Shown here: positions 35,621 to 44,243 of the stretch, in pieces
Numbering within the stretch: position 1 is the first letter of the stretch
How the letters are laid out: the number at the start of each line of letters is the position of its first letter
Assembly (NCBI RefSeq): GCF_900155685.1
Contig: NZ_LT732548.1
Location: 4,516,330-4,580,329 of the forward strand
Source of the DNA: Paenibacillus bouchesdurhonensis
GTDB lineage: Bacteria > Bacillota > Bacilli > Paenibacillales > Paenibacillaceae
Length of the DNA: 64,000 nucleotides
Direction of reading: 5' to 3'
Notes under the pieces: model-generated
What the model was told of the DNA's origin: nothing
The model's database searches: none
The model's input: the letters and a program-made list of their open reading frames with translations, nothing else
Position numbers and translations under genes: made by a program

Positions 35621-37029
35621 TCGATATTCACCCGGCCCCCGCTAAGCGTGACCTCATCTTCTACTTTAAGCGAAGCATTCCCTTGTACGAATTCAATGCC
35701 TGACTCCCCTTGGATAAGAATCTTCGCACCCCCGTTAATTTCAATATCCTCCATGGCTGACAGGGAAATCTTCTTGTCGCTGTTAATTTCAATCCCCCCA
35801 TCATCGGTAAGTTTCATCAGCAATTGGCCTCCGCCAATAATTTCAACCGCGCCGGGTTTAAACACAATTTCTTTGCCATATTTGGTACTGATGCTTTTGA
35901 CAGACGGGTCACTTCGTTTCTCGGGATTAGAGGAATCGGTATCTACTGAGCTCGCAGCAAAGGCGTTTTTCTCTTGTTCATCGGGAAAATAGAGCCGCAC
36001 TTCATCCCCTATTTCCGGCATGCAGTACCAGCCGCTCCCATCCGGGGATGAATAAACCGTGGAATAAGCAAACCACATGGCCTCATTCACAGGCTGATCC
36101 TGATCAATATGCAGCTTCACCCGGACCTTATCCTTTGCCACATCAAGGATCGTTCCAAATAACGACGTTCCCGCTAAGGCATAAGGATATTCCGTTCGGC
36201 AACGCAGCCCTTTGGCATCCTTTAGGTCATACAAGCTGCTCAGTATGCCGTTCTCTAGTTTTGTCTCGACGCGGCTGACATACAATGTCCGCTTCTGGAA
36301 GGTAACCGCCTGTCCCAACTCGAACACCTTGTGACTTGTAACCGTGTAACTAATGCTATTTTGCTCTGAAATATCCTTGATACCGTTCTCGGACTTCAGC
36401 TTGTAATCTCTTAAATCTTTATTAATGGCGTAATTGTATTCATCTAACTTCTGGGGATGAACAGCGTCTGGCAATCCAACATACAGCTTGATCCCGGTTC
36501 GAGAGCTTACAGGAATAAGAGGAGCGTGGAAATGCGAAGCTAATCTCCTCATAAATGCCCAGTCGGTTTCTTGATATTGAACCAACAATCCACCCGTTTT
36601 TTTGCCTAGCGACGCTTCGTCAATGACATCGGAATCAGGATAGTTGGCTATAATCCGATGGAACAAACTTTTATAAGATAACTCTTTATTTTGGATCGAT
36701 CCAGTTTCCTTGCGGATGTCCATAAGAATGGATAAGCTATGGGCTTCAATAGCAATGCTTCTAACACCACGTGCTGCTTGTACGGAGATATTTGTAATCA
36801 CACCGTGAAACAAAGGGATTGCCTTGTCCTTATCCTGAACCGCAACCCGAATAGTGTCGCTCGCATTCGCTTGTTCAATATACTTATCCTGCATGTCTTC
36901 AGAAATAATACCGCTAATAATTAGCTTGGCATGTTCATTCACCTGTTTTTCAATGATGAGTTCCGTAATTCTCTCGAACTTATAATTCGAAACTATAATA
37001 TCTGCAGACGTATAGATGACCTCGCTCAT
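35617..37029 (-). CDS. VgrG-type hub/spike protein
   Basis: The 470-residue protein has a gp27-like hub (about 1-290; QYQETDWAFMRRLASHF near 152), an OB-fold gp5-like part (FGTILDVAKDKVRVKLHIDQ near 305; MPEIGDEVRLYFPDEQ), and a C-terminal repeat-rich beta region (ISTKYGKEIVFKPGAVEI, MKLTDDGGIEINSDK, IEINGGAKILIQ) of the triple beta-helix spike type. It carries no toxin extension, so it is probably the structural spike, in contrast to the 884-residue relative downstream. It lies 2 bases after the preceding gene's stop. Confidence 0.88.
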   Translation of the reverse strand: MSEVIYTSADIIVSNYKFERITELIIEKQVNEHAKLIISGIISEDMQDKYIEQANASDTIRVAVQDKDKAIPLFHGVITNISVQAARGVRSIAIEAHSLSILMDIRKETGSIQNKELSYKSLFHRIIANYPDSDVIDEASLGKKTGGLLVQYQETDWAFMRRLASHFHAPLIPVSSRTGIKLYVGLPDAVHPQKLDEYNYAINKDLRDYKLKSENGIKDISEQNSISYTVTSHKVFELGQAVTFQKRTLYVSRVETKLENGILSSLYDLKDAKGLRCRTEYPYALAGTSLFGTILDVAKDKVRVKLHIDQDQPVNEAMWFAYSTVYSSPDGSGWYCMPEIGDEVRLYFPDEQEKNAFAASSVDTDSSNPEKRSDPSVKSISTKYGKEIVFKPGAVEIIGGGQLLMKLTDDGGIEINSDKKISLSAMEDIEINGGAKILIQGESGIEFVQGNASLKVEDEVTLSGGRVNIE

Positions 37030-37031
37030 GC

Positions 37032-37625
37032 TTACTCCCCTCCCTCTTCTTCAATATGGACAGTGAGGCTGCGAATGCATTGATAAGCCACATCTCTCCA
37101 ATCCAGATAATCCTCATACCGGCAGCAGAAGGTTCCCATGAGGACTTTTCCTTCAAATTCGAGGAAATACATGATGTTAAATAAGGCTCCATCGATCACC
37201 ATATTTTTGAACTCAAAGTATCCGAACGTTTTCTCGTTTACGGTCTCTACCCCGCTTTCATAGAAAACATGGGAGGGGTTCGATTTTTGAATCATCGTTT
37301 TCATGCCAGCAGACAGTTCCGCTACCATTTCATCCTTTAACTCATGATCTATTCGGTTGAGCGTGAAATTAATGGCTCCCGACTCATCGCTTCTAATAAT
37401 TTCAGGCCGTTGTTCATAGGGATACTTAATGGAACGAATCTCCTTAGGCATCTCTTCAAAGTCAGCAGGAAGGTAGAGAGAGACTTTGTCCTCATAGAAA
37501 GACTGCATAGTAAATTCATAATAGCGGTTCCCTATTTTCACCGGCACATCCGTAATCGAACGGGATACCATTGATTGCTCTGCTTCATTAAGGATCTGCG
37601 TAATCTTTTCATCCATAAACGACAT
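37032..37625 (-). CDS. DcrB/DUF1795-like protein of the injection locus
   Basis: The 197-residue protein starts at ATG 37625, after AAAGGAGGAGG. The pattern of an alternating beta/alpha fold (YYEFTMQSFYEDKVSLYLPADFEEMP, later FGYFEFKNMVIDGALFNIMYFLEFEGKVLMGTFCC) is reminiscent of DcrB/PsbP-fold proteins, which serve as chaperones (DUF1795, EagR) for T6SS effectors. The match is by shape only. It lies directly upstream of vgrG. No signal peptide or TM is present, so it is cytoplasmic. Confidence 0.6.
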   Translation of the reverse strand: MSFMDEKITQILNEAEQSMVSRSITDVPVKIGNRYYEFTMQSFYEDKVSLYLPADFEEMPKEIRSIKYPYEQRPEIIRSDESGAINFTLNRIDHELKDEMVAELSAGMKTMIQKSNPSHVFYESGVETVNEKTFGYFEFKNMVIDGALFNIMYFLEFEGKVLMGTFCCRYEDYLDWRDVAYQCIRSLTVHIEEEGGE

Positions 37626-37659
37626 AACTTTTCCTCCTCCTTTTTGGGTAAATCCATCC

Positions 37660-38436
37660 CTAATCCACAATCACCCGCTGGGTGCCGCCCGGGGTCATGC
37701 CCAGCCTGCCCCCACCGCCGCCGCGGACGCCGTCCAAGATGCGGCTCAGATACTTGTGGATTTCCACATTCGTATACTCCCTGCTGCTCATGCCGATGCG
37801 GCTCGTCATATAGTGCAAAATGACGTCCCGAGCGAGGGTTCCCTCGTTCATGCACATCATTGTAAACATGAAGTCCTGCGGATCGCCGCTTCCCTTGCGC
37901 GTCATTTCCTCTGCGAAGCAGCGGAGGACGACCGGGGACAAGGTGCTTTTGCCGTAAGCCGCGTAGCGGACATGCAGGACATTCACGGTATTAAATTCAG
38001 TCGCGAGGTCCCGGAAGCCCTGATAGTCTTGGCGTAGCCGGGCGCCTTCCTTGAGCTTGAAGCGGCATAATTCCAGTTCGGAATCAGCTACCTCAAGCTG
38101 CTCATCAATCACGATCTCGCTGCGGAACGTTCGCCAGTCGCTGTCCTCGTCACCAGCATGGAAACGAACCTTCAACGCAGCCTCCCGTCCCGTGGCGCGG
38201 TACTTGATGCTTACAGCATCTTTTAGCAAATATAGTCGCCCTTGATGCTTGATGATGCCGGGATGCACGATCAAGGAATCTGCCCCGACTTCTACATGGG
38301 CACCCGAAATGATGCCGTCCGAATATTCGTCATAGTAGACGTCCACAAATTCGCGGGGGAAATCCCGTAGATTTTCCAGCATCGCCGTCTTTAGAATCCG
38401 GCCCTTCTCAAACTTCGGTGCGATATAATTAAACAT
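37660..38436 (-). CDS. Possible baseplate component (unrecognised)
   Basis: The 258-residue soluble protein's first half is beta-rich (YYDEYSDGIISGAHVEVGADSL, GIIKHQGRLYLLKD) and recalls the shoulder domain shared by phage tail-fibre connectors and TssK, which opens with a similar 'D...L..G......G.I...G' run. The second half is helical with a Gly-rich end. The TssK-like idea is an inference from pattern only. The start has AAGGAGGGG eight bases upstream. It is followed closely by the DcrB-like and vgrG genes, consistent with a baseplate block. Confidence 0.55.
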   Translation of the reverse strand: MFNYIAPKFEKGRILKTAMLENLRDFPREFVDVYYDEYSDGIISGAHVEVGADSLIVHPGIIKHQGRLYLLKDAVSIKYRATGREAALKVRFHAGDEDSDWRTFRSEIVIDEQLEVADSELELCRFKLKEGARLRQDYQGFRDLATEFNTVNVLHVRYAAYGKSTLSPVVLRCFAEEMTRKGSGDPQDFMFTMMCMNEGTLARDVILHYMTSRIGMSSREYTNVEIHKYLSRILDGVRGGGGGRLGMTPGGTQRVIVD

Positions 38437-38623
38437 TGCCTTCCCCTCCTTCCGGCTGTGACGTTGACACGATTTCCCTGGTTCTTGGTTCTGTTCTTCT
38501 TGAGCAGATCACCTATCAAACCTGTTGCCCCTGCATGTGAACGCCGTGCAAGTGCAGTTGAGGATTCCCGGCGTACATAAACCAATCTCCTTCAAACCCG
38601 TAATTTCTAGTCGAACTCCACCC
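38437..38623. other. Intergenic gap in the injection-system cluster
   Basis: About 190 bases between the third RDD gene and the possible baseplate gene. Short frames here lack ribosome sites. A promoter for the baseplate/VgrG block could lie here, but none is clear. Confidence 0.4.
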
Positions 38624-39109
38624 TCAATCCGGCCAGTTGAAGCCCTTGCTTGCCAAATCAAGCTTTCCCGCGGATACCAATGGCTTGGCATTGCTCTTCT
38701 TATACAAGAGCATTTCCTTGTTGACGACATATGTATCGGCGATTTTATCGTGCAGCCCTTGCTTGTATTCCGTGAAAATCGCCATGAAATAACCTATTCC
38801 GAGGATGGATGAAATCAGTTTGCTCCAAAACCTCGCATTCGCCTTCCCCCAGGAAATTCTCTCATCCATATCATCCACCACGACTACACCGAGCATGAGC
38901 TTGCCGAAGGTTGCCTGGTATTTGGAAGATTCCATAATGGTGAAATACAGCCACTGAGCTATCAAACTGAATATCACCAGTGTCCCATTGTAGCGATACA
39001 TCAGCTCTTCTGGGGTAATAAAAATAAAGGTAAGTATCAATAAGGACAGCATCATAAATATCCGGTCAACAAACATCGCAAAATACCTTCTCCACAGTAC
39101 GTCATACAT
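38624..39109 (-). CDS. RDD-family membrane protein (copy 3)
   Basis: The 162-residue protein starts at ATG 39109 (MYDVLWRRYFAMFVDRIF), after GGGGAGGAAAG. The RDD core is seen: the Arg/Asp of the first helix region, two or three TM helices, SSKYQATFGKLMLGVVVVD, then ARFWSKLISS and LHDKIADTYVV. A cytoplasmic tail of about 25 residues ends the protein. RDD proteins are small membrane proteins of unclear or transport function. Three paralogues in a row inside this cluster suggest a membrane part of the machine. Confidence 0.85.
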   Translation of the reverse strand: MYDVLWRRYFAMFVDRIFMMLSLLILTFIFITPEELMYRYNGTLVIFSLIAQWLYFTIMESSKYQATFGKLMLGVVVVDDMDERISWGKANARFWSKLISSILGIGYFMAIFTEYKQGLHDKIADTYVVNKEMLLYKKSNAKPLVSAGKLDLASKGFNWPD

Positions 39110-39173
39110 CGACTCTTTCCTCCCCGCCAACAGCACCAAGTCTTTTTTATGAAGGAAACTAAACGTTCCACTT

Positions 39174-39653
39174 CTACACGGAAGCAACGGTCTCCACTTG
39201 TCTAGTATCAAGCACTTCCTCTTCCACCAGACAGGTATCGGCGATCAGATCATGCAGCGCCTGCTTCTTCTTCGTGAAGCCCGCTATGAACCAGCCAATC
39301 AATACCGTGATGGCCGAGAGGCTTTTACTCCAAAATCGTGCAGTCGCACGGCGAAAAGTGATTCTCTTACCCTCCTGATCAACTACCTTGAGGCCCATCG
39401 CCAGCTTGCCAAATGTCGCCTGGAACTTGGAAGACTCCATGATCGCGAAGTAGCACCATAACACGACTAACACCAGAACACTTCGGACTATATCAAATAT
39501 CCATAGGAGTTCATCAAACCGTTCATAATTGTTAATTGTAGAAAATGAATACATTATGAAAATACTCAAAATAACACTCACCTGATGAATCGATGCGACA
39601 ACCAGTAGATCCAACATAGCTGCAAGCGCCCTTTTCCAAAAACGTGCATACAC
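39174..39653 (-). CDS. RDD-family membrane protein (copy 2)
   Basis: The 159-residue paralogue of its neighbours has MYARFWKRALAAMLDLLVVASI, SSKFQATFGKLAMGLKVVD, ARFWSKSLSA and LHDLIADTCLVEEE. Its start is GTG, with GGGGGCGAG upstream. Membrane topology is as in the other two copies. The order and spacing (19-64 bases) indicate one transcript. Confidence 0.87.
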   Translation of the reverse strand: MYARFWKRALAAMLDLLVVASIHQVSVILSIFIMYSFSTINNYERFDELLWIFDIVRSVLVLVVLWCYFAIMESSKFQATFGKLAMGLKVVDQEGKRITFRRATARFWSKSLSAITVLIGWFIAGFTKKKQALHDLIADTCLVEEEVLDTRQVETVASV

Positions 39654-39671
39654 GATGGCTCGCCCCCTATT

Positions 39672-40148
39672 TTATGCATGTACAATATCTGTTTTGACAT
39701 CGTCGTCTTGTTGGCAGCTGAGCATAAAGAGCAGGAAGCTCTTCTTTACTACATAAGTCCCTGCCATTCTGTCGTGCAGCGCCTGCCGCTTCTCATGTGA
39801 GAAGGCCATCAGGTAGCCTAAACCAAGGATCAAGCCGGAGAGCAGCTTCCCCCAGTACCTGCTATTGGCTCTTGCGTATGTAATTCGTTCATAATCTTTG
39901 TCCACGACCATGACTCCCAGGAGTCTCTTGCCAATGGTAGCTTGGTATTCGGATGACTCCATCAGACAGTAGTAAATCCAATCACAGGTGATCGAAATTA
40001 ATAGATGCGTTAATACTAAATAGATAGAATTGTATTCAAACAGCTCCTTGGGTAAAATCCAGATGAAGCTGATCAATGTAGCCATCACACCGGTAATAAT
40101 CCGATCAATCGTCAGTGCTACGTATCTTCGAAATAAAACCTCGTACAT
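39672..40148 (-). CDS. RDD-family membrane protein (copy 1)
   Basis: The 158-residue protein has MYEVLFRRYVALTIDRIITGV, SSEYQATIGKRLLGVMVVD, SRYWGKLLSGL and LHDRMAGTYVVKK. Closest in the opening to copy 3 (MYDVLWRRYFAM), so the two are likely recent duplicates. GGGAGGAG precedes the ATG. A gap of about 95 bases separates it from the PH-like gene upstream. Confidence 0.87.
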   Translation of the reverse strand: MYEVLFRRYVALTIDRIITGVMATLISFIWILPKELFEYNSIYLVLTHLLISITCDWIYYCLMESSEYQATIGKRLLGVMVVDKDYERITYARANSRYWGKLLSGLILGLGYLMAFSHEKRQALHDRMAGTYVVKKSFLLFMLSCQQDDDVKTDIVHA

Positions 40149-40244
40149 TCTGCTCCTCCCTTCTTAATGAACCACCCTGTTGCTATATTAGCGGCGAAAG
40201 CCTAACAACTGAGCACATTGCTTCAGCCGCCCTTAAATTCGTTC

Positions 40245-40802
40245 CTAGCTTAACTGCATGATTTCGATCTTCTTATTATTCAGCACTCTAAAAGCTTTAC
40301 TACACCGCTCTTCCCCTATTTCCTGACTTAACCGCTGAATGAACTCCGCAATCCCTCTCGCTCCATCTGGGATACGAACGACCGCATTTGCACTCCGAAA
40401 AACCAGATAACCTCCGTATACCGTGGAATGCTCGACTCTCTCAATCTCGGAATAGCGGATCATTTTCGTTTTCACACCATACCGAACAGTAATCGAAGAG
40501 GGCCCAGCTACAGCCTTGTAACTAAGAGACTCAAACATAATGGCAGTAAAAATGAGAGCTAATCCAGCAAGAGCATAACGTAAAAAGACAACATCCTCCG
40601 CACTTTCAAAGGCTGCTTCATCCATAAACGAGGCATATAGTCCAACCCATGACAGAACACTCCCCAAAGCCATCCAAATACTCCATAAAATCGATCTCCG
40701 AAAAAGCATCTCCTCCGTCGATTTTCGCCTTGCCGGCAGAAACGCTTGATTCAGCAATCTTATTCGCAGTGCTCTTATCGTTAACCTGGTCAAAAAATTC
40801 AT
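40245..40802 (-). CDS. Membrane protein with PH-like C-terminal domain
   Basis: The protein is about 185 residues from ATG 40802 (MNFLTRLTIRAL), after AGGGGGACAACG; the frame runs further upstream, into the Hsp70-like gene. Two hydrophobic helices (about 40-62 and 75-95) are followed by a cytoplasmic beta-rich part, SSITVRYGVKTKMIRYSEIERVEHS and YLVFRSANAVVRIP, typical of small bacterial PH-like domains. Its role is unknown. It starts 11 bases after the Hsp70-like stop and precedes the RDD trio, forming a membrane-protein block. Confidence 0.7.
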   Translation of the reverse strand: MNFLTRLTIRALRIRLLNQAFLPARRKSTEEMLFRRSILWSIWMALGSVLSWVGLYASFMDEAAFESAEDVVFLRYALAGLALIFTAIMFESLSYKAVAGPSSITVRYGVKTKMIRYSEIERVEHSTVYGGYLVFRSANAVVRIPDGARGIAEFIQRLSQEIGEERCSKAFRVLNNKKIEIMQLS

Positions 40803-40812
40803 CGTTGTCCCC

Positions 40813-43461
40813 CTACTTCGTCCCGTCAAAAAAGTCCAGCTCGGAGCGTTCGCTCTCAAACGAATACAGCTCCTTGCGACCTAGCAGCAGTCCCTCGTCC
40901 TGACGAGCGATCGGCAGTACGTAGAAGCCCCATTGGTCGTCGTCGGCGAAGACGAAATATTTCGTCTCCCCGTTCACGATGGAGTCGGTGTCGTCCTGCG
41001 GAATTTTGTCGCCGTAAACGGCTTGGATGTCCTCGAACTTCACCGGCTTATATTCCTCCGTCCGATTCTGGTACACATAGCTATGGCGCAGCCCGCCGTC
41101 CGCTCCCCGAAGTAAGAACTCGATCTCCTGCGTGTGATAAGGCCGGGAGATGAAGCCGAGCACCCGGTTCGTCCGCTCCAGGCTGGAGATCAGCTCCAGT
41201 TCGCGGCGATCATGGGTATAAGCGCTGACCGAATACGGGATGACGGCCGCATGATTCGTGATGCTCGTCTCAATCACGCCCGCCTTCCGGGCGTTCAAAT
41301 AGCGAATCGCCCCGCGCAGGCAGGCCAGCTTCAGTTCGGGAACCCGGCTCATGGTCGGCTTTTGCCGAAACTCGATGCTCCGTCCCGGAACGAACTCCTT
41401 CAGGGCCTCGCGGAACACCTCGATCCGGCAGGATTGCCCGGTCAGCTTAATAATCGAATACTCGCTTAGCACGCCATCCTTGTAGAATCCGTCCAGAAAT
41501 TTGCGCAGCACCTCGTAAATATCCCCTTTGATCAGCTGGGTAATTTCCTTGATATTGAACACGACATTCGGGATTTCATATTCATCCTTCAGCTCGCCGC
41601 CGCGTGATACCGACAGGAACCAGCGCTCCATCGTCGTAATCTGCAAATCGTTATCCCGGCTGTCGTTCTCCTCGGCGTCGAAGCGGTTGCGCAGAATGCC
41701 GGTCTTGCGGAAGAACTGCTGCTTCATGCCTTCGGCAATTTCCCACAGGAAATGAAAGTTGCCGCGCACCCGATAGTACTCGTCCCGCGAGCGGTTCTCA
41801 TACATTGCGAAGGCGGTCGGAATAATCGCCTCTGCCTCCTGATAACGGCGCTCCAGCTCGGCATACACCGCATCCACACCGTTCTCATCCACTTCGCGGA
41901 ACAAATCGTTCGCCGGAATATCGATCAAGTCATCGATATCCGTCACTCTGCGCCGCCCGTTTGTATAATAATCGGCGAATACGATTTTCATAAACTGCAT
42001 AATGCGATAAGTAATGTTATTGCCGCCAAAATGCGTGTCCCCATTCTCATACGTGGTGTCCAGCGCAATGCGGTAGGACATATGCCCGTCTTCGACCCGG
42101 AAGCGGCAGGACGATAAATCCGTCGTCCCGCCCCCGCAGTCGATGACAAGCGCTTTGTACTCCTCGCCCTCGATGAACAAATTGCGTTCAAGGCCATCGG
42201 CTATCGTGTTGTAAAGAACCGCCATCCCCTCATCCAGTGCCTCATCCTGCTCAATTTTGTAATCCTTTAAAACTTTAGAGAACATTTGGAGAAACGGTGC
42301 CTTCATCTTGACCGGGCTGGAGAAATGCAGCTTCTTGAACTTACACTTAAACTGATGCTCCGCCATCCGGATGACGTATTCCAAATACGCCCGGATAATA
42401 TCCATCCGCAGAACGGTGGCTGTATTTCCCTCGTTGTCCATGATCTCAATCGGCTTGTCATAGTTGTTCACCCAGCGCTTCAGCCCCTGAAATACCGAAG
42501 CACGGCTGCTGTAGCTGCTGCGCCGGATATTCAATAGCGCCTCATGACCGAACTGGTATTTCACATGGGCAGGATCAGAGCAGTCCGCGACACTGACCGC
42601 CGTAGGCAGCGCTTCGATCCATTCCGGCTTTCGGTATGTTGGATCAGGAAACTTCACAAAATTCACTTCATTAGAGCGAATATGACCGTTCAACACCTCG
42701 AGACTGCTCGGAGATTGCGCATATCCGTTGTACAAAAAAGCGCCAGCCGTCGTATTAGAAGTACCGAAATCGATCGCCAGCACGGCATCCGTCGGCTCAA
42801 GCTCCCGTATATCCAGCTCGGCCAGCGGAATTTTATAATATTGAATTTGAATCGGGGGCAGCGCTTGGCTCTCATAATACGCCTTATATACATATTCCGA
42901 ATCACGCTTCCGGAGGAAGAGCAGGCTGTACTGGCGGTTCGTCGTCCGCTGCCATTCCATGCTGCTATCCGCCGCCAAATAAAAACTGCCCGCCGAGCCT
43001 TCCTCTTTGCGCAAATTAAGAATGCCGCAAAGCTCCATTCGGTCGTTGACGAGCAGCACATTGGACTCCGCGAATACCGCAGGAGCCTTCACCATATAGC
43101 CGTCGCTCTTGTCGATGGCAATGTCGGGATAAATCACGATGCGGGCCGGAACACTGATGCCCCCGTCCCCTTGCAGCGATGCCTGCATGTACTTGCGCAT
43201 CACCGTCTTCACGCGCTCGAAGCCGCCTTCGCAGTAGGAACCGATGAACATCTCTTCATCCGCGCCCAAAAATTTCAGGATGACGCGAATCATCTCTTCC
43301 CGATCCAGCCGATGGCTGAGTCCCTCCACAAGCCGCTCCCGGTAGCAAATATTCCGCAGTTGGAAGGTCGTCATCTCTGTCAGCTCATCCCGCGTATATC
43401 GAACCTTCCCGCGCACCCGCTGTTGGCCGGTGGAATCCGTGTACAGTTTATAACCCTTCAT
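40813..43461 (-). CDS. Hsp70/actin-fold ATPase of the injection locus
   Basis: The 882-residue protein has an N-terminal SAP-like helical stretch (about 27-65; LTEMTTFQLRNICYRERL), a beta-rich region, then an Hsp70/actin ATPase core with phosphate-1 loop AIDFGTSNTTAGAF (near 229) and phosphate-2 loop VIDCGGGTTDLSS (near 442). The core is interrupted by a long helical insert before the adenosine part (SIIKLTGQSCRIEVF). The C-terminus lacks the usual Hsp70 substrate domain. It could power assembly or sheath recycling with the J-domain protein at 49506. No ClpV-type AAA+ ATPase occurs in the locus. GGAGGAGG precedes the ATG. Confidence 0.82.
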   Translation of the reverse strand: MKGYKLYTDSTGQQRVRGKVRYTRDELTEMTTFQLRNICYRERLVEGLSHRLDREEMIRVILKFLGADEEMFIGSYCEGGFERVKTVMRKYMQASLQGDGGISVPARIVIYPDIAIDKSDGYMVKAPAVFAESNVLLVNDRMELCGILNLRKEEGSAGSFYLAADSSMEWQRTTNRQYSLLFLRKRDSEYVYKAYYESQALPPIQIQYYKIPLAELDIRELEPTDAVLAIDFGTSNTTAGAFLYNGYAQSPSSLEVLNGHIRSNEVNFVKFPDPTYRKPEWIEALPTAVSVADCSDPAHVKYQFGHEALLNIRRSSYSSRASVFQGLKRWVNNYDKPIEIMDNEGNTATVLRMDIIRAYLEYVIRMAEHQFKCKFKKLHFSSPVKMKAPFLQMFSKVLKDYKIEQDEALDEGMAVLYNTIADGLERNLFIEGEEYKALVIDCGGGTTDLSSCRFRVEDGHMSYRIALDTTYENGDTHFGGNNITYRIMQFMKIVFADYYTNGRRRVTDIDDLIDIPANDLFREVDENGVDAVYAELERRYQEAEAIIPTAFAMYENRSRDEYYRVRGNFHFLWEIAEGMKQQFFRKTGILRNRFDAEENDSRDNDLQITTMERWFLSVSRGGELKDEYEIPNVVFNIKEITQLIKGDIYEVLRKFLDGFYKDGVLSEYSIIKLTGQSCRIEVFREALKEFVPGRSIEFRQKPTMSRVPELKLACLRGAIRYLNARKAGVIETSITNHAAVIPYSVSAYTHDRRELELISSLERTNRVLGFISRPYHTQEIEFLLRGADGGLRHSYVYQNRTEEYKPVKFEDIQAVYGDKIPQDDTDSIVNGETKYFVFADDDQWGFYVLPIARQDEGLLLGRKELYSFESERSELDFFDGTK

Positions 43462-43544
43462 GCTTGATAAATTCCTCCTCCCAAATGGTTAGGGGCATGC
43501 TTATAAAATGTCTGTTCAAAAAGTCGAATTTTCAGCGCTCCTCT

Positions 43545-44243
43545 CTAATAGAGGGCGATTCGGTCTTGGATCATCGTATCCTCGGCATCGATAATCCCCA
43601 CATGGCAATCCCAGTACACTTCGGTACGATAGCGAACCGGGAGGAACAGCTCCATCAGCAGCTCTAGCCTCCGGCGGGCAAGCTCTGTCTTTCGCTGACC
43701 GATGTAGAACAGCATCTCATCCTTCTCCTCACTGTTGACATAAATCGTCGAGTAGCGAAAGATTCGGCTCACCGTACTTCTGAGCAGGTTCAGCGTCTCC
43801 CCTGTGTCATACATGCGCAGGATCGCACAGGCAATCCATTCCCGTTCATCCCGCTCGAACAGACCGATCCGTTCCTTTACCCGCTCGCCGAACGCCCCGG
43901 CTTCCAAATCCCGCAGAACGAAGCGAATATGATATTCCCGCTTATTCATCCCTTGCATGAAATCCAGCTCCGCCAGGAAATGAATCAGAATATCGAACAG
44001 TGTGCGGCGAAATTCCTCGTCCTCTGTCAAATTAATATCAAGCAGGTCGCGGAACACCTCGTAGAAGCGATAGAACGGATTGACTTCAACCTCTACCTGT
44101 TCGCCCGCCGCCGCATTTAAATCCTCTAGACTGAGCTCCATATAGGGCGAATACACCATTGCCGGAAGAAAGGTAATATCCCGTTTGTTGATCCCGGATT
44201 CCTTCGCTTGAACGAGCAAATCCCAAATGTAATTCAAGCCCAT
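43545..44243 (-). CDS. Unrecognised cluster protein, 232 residues
   Basis: The soluble protein has no signal peptide and no known family signature. It opens MGLNYIWDLLVQAKESGI, then has a Pro/Tyr segment (LPAMVYSPYMELS) and a helical, charged middle and end (FFAELDF-like, RKTELARRRLELLMELFL). It overlaps the upstream gene by 10 bases, showing close coupling, so the two products likely form one complex. Its position between signalling genes and the Hsp70-like gene and its size would suit a baseplate or wedge protein, which is inference. Confidence 0.7.
   Translation of the reverse strand: MGLNYIWDLLVQAKESGINKRDITFLPAMVYSPYMELSLEDLNAAAGEQVEVEVNPFYRFYEVFRDLLDINLTEDEEFRRTLFDILIHFLAELDFMQGMNKREYHIRFVLRDLEAGAFGERVKERIGLFERDEREWIACAILRMYDTGETLNLLRSTVSRIFRYSTIYVNSEEKDEMLFYIGQRKTELARRRLELLMELFLPVRYRTEVYWDCHVGIIDAEDTMIQDRIALY

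Noticed and set aside
42544-43467. Plus-strand frame of 307 codons
   Set aside because: Antisense to the Hsp70-like gene, rich in His/Arg/Gln as shadow frames are, and without a family.
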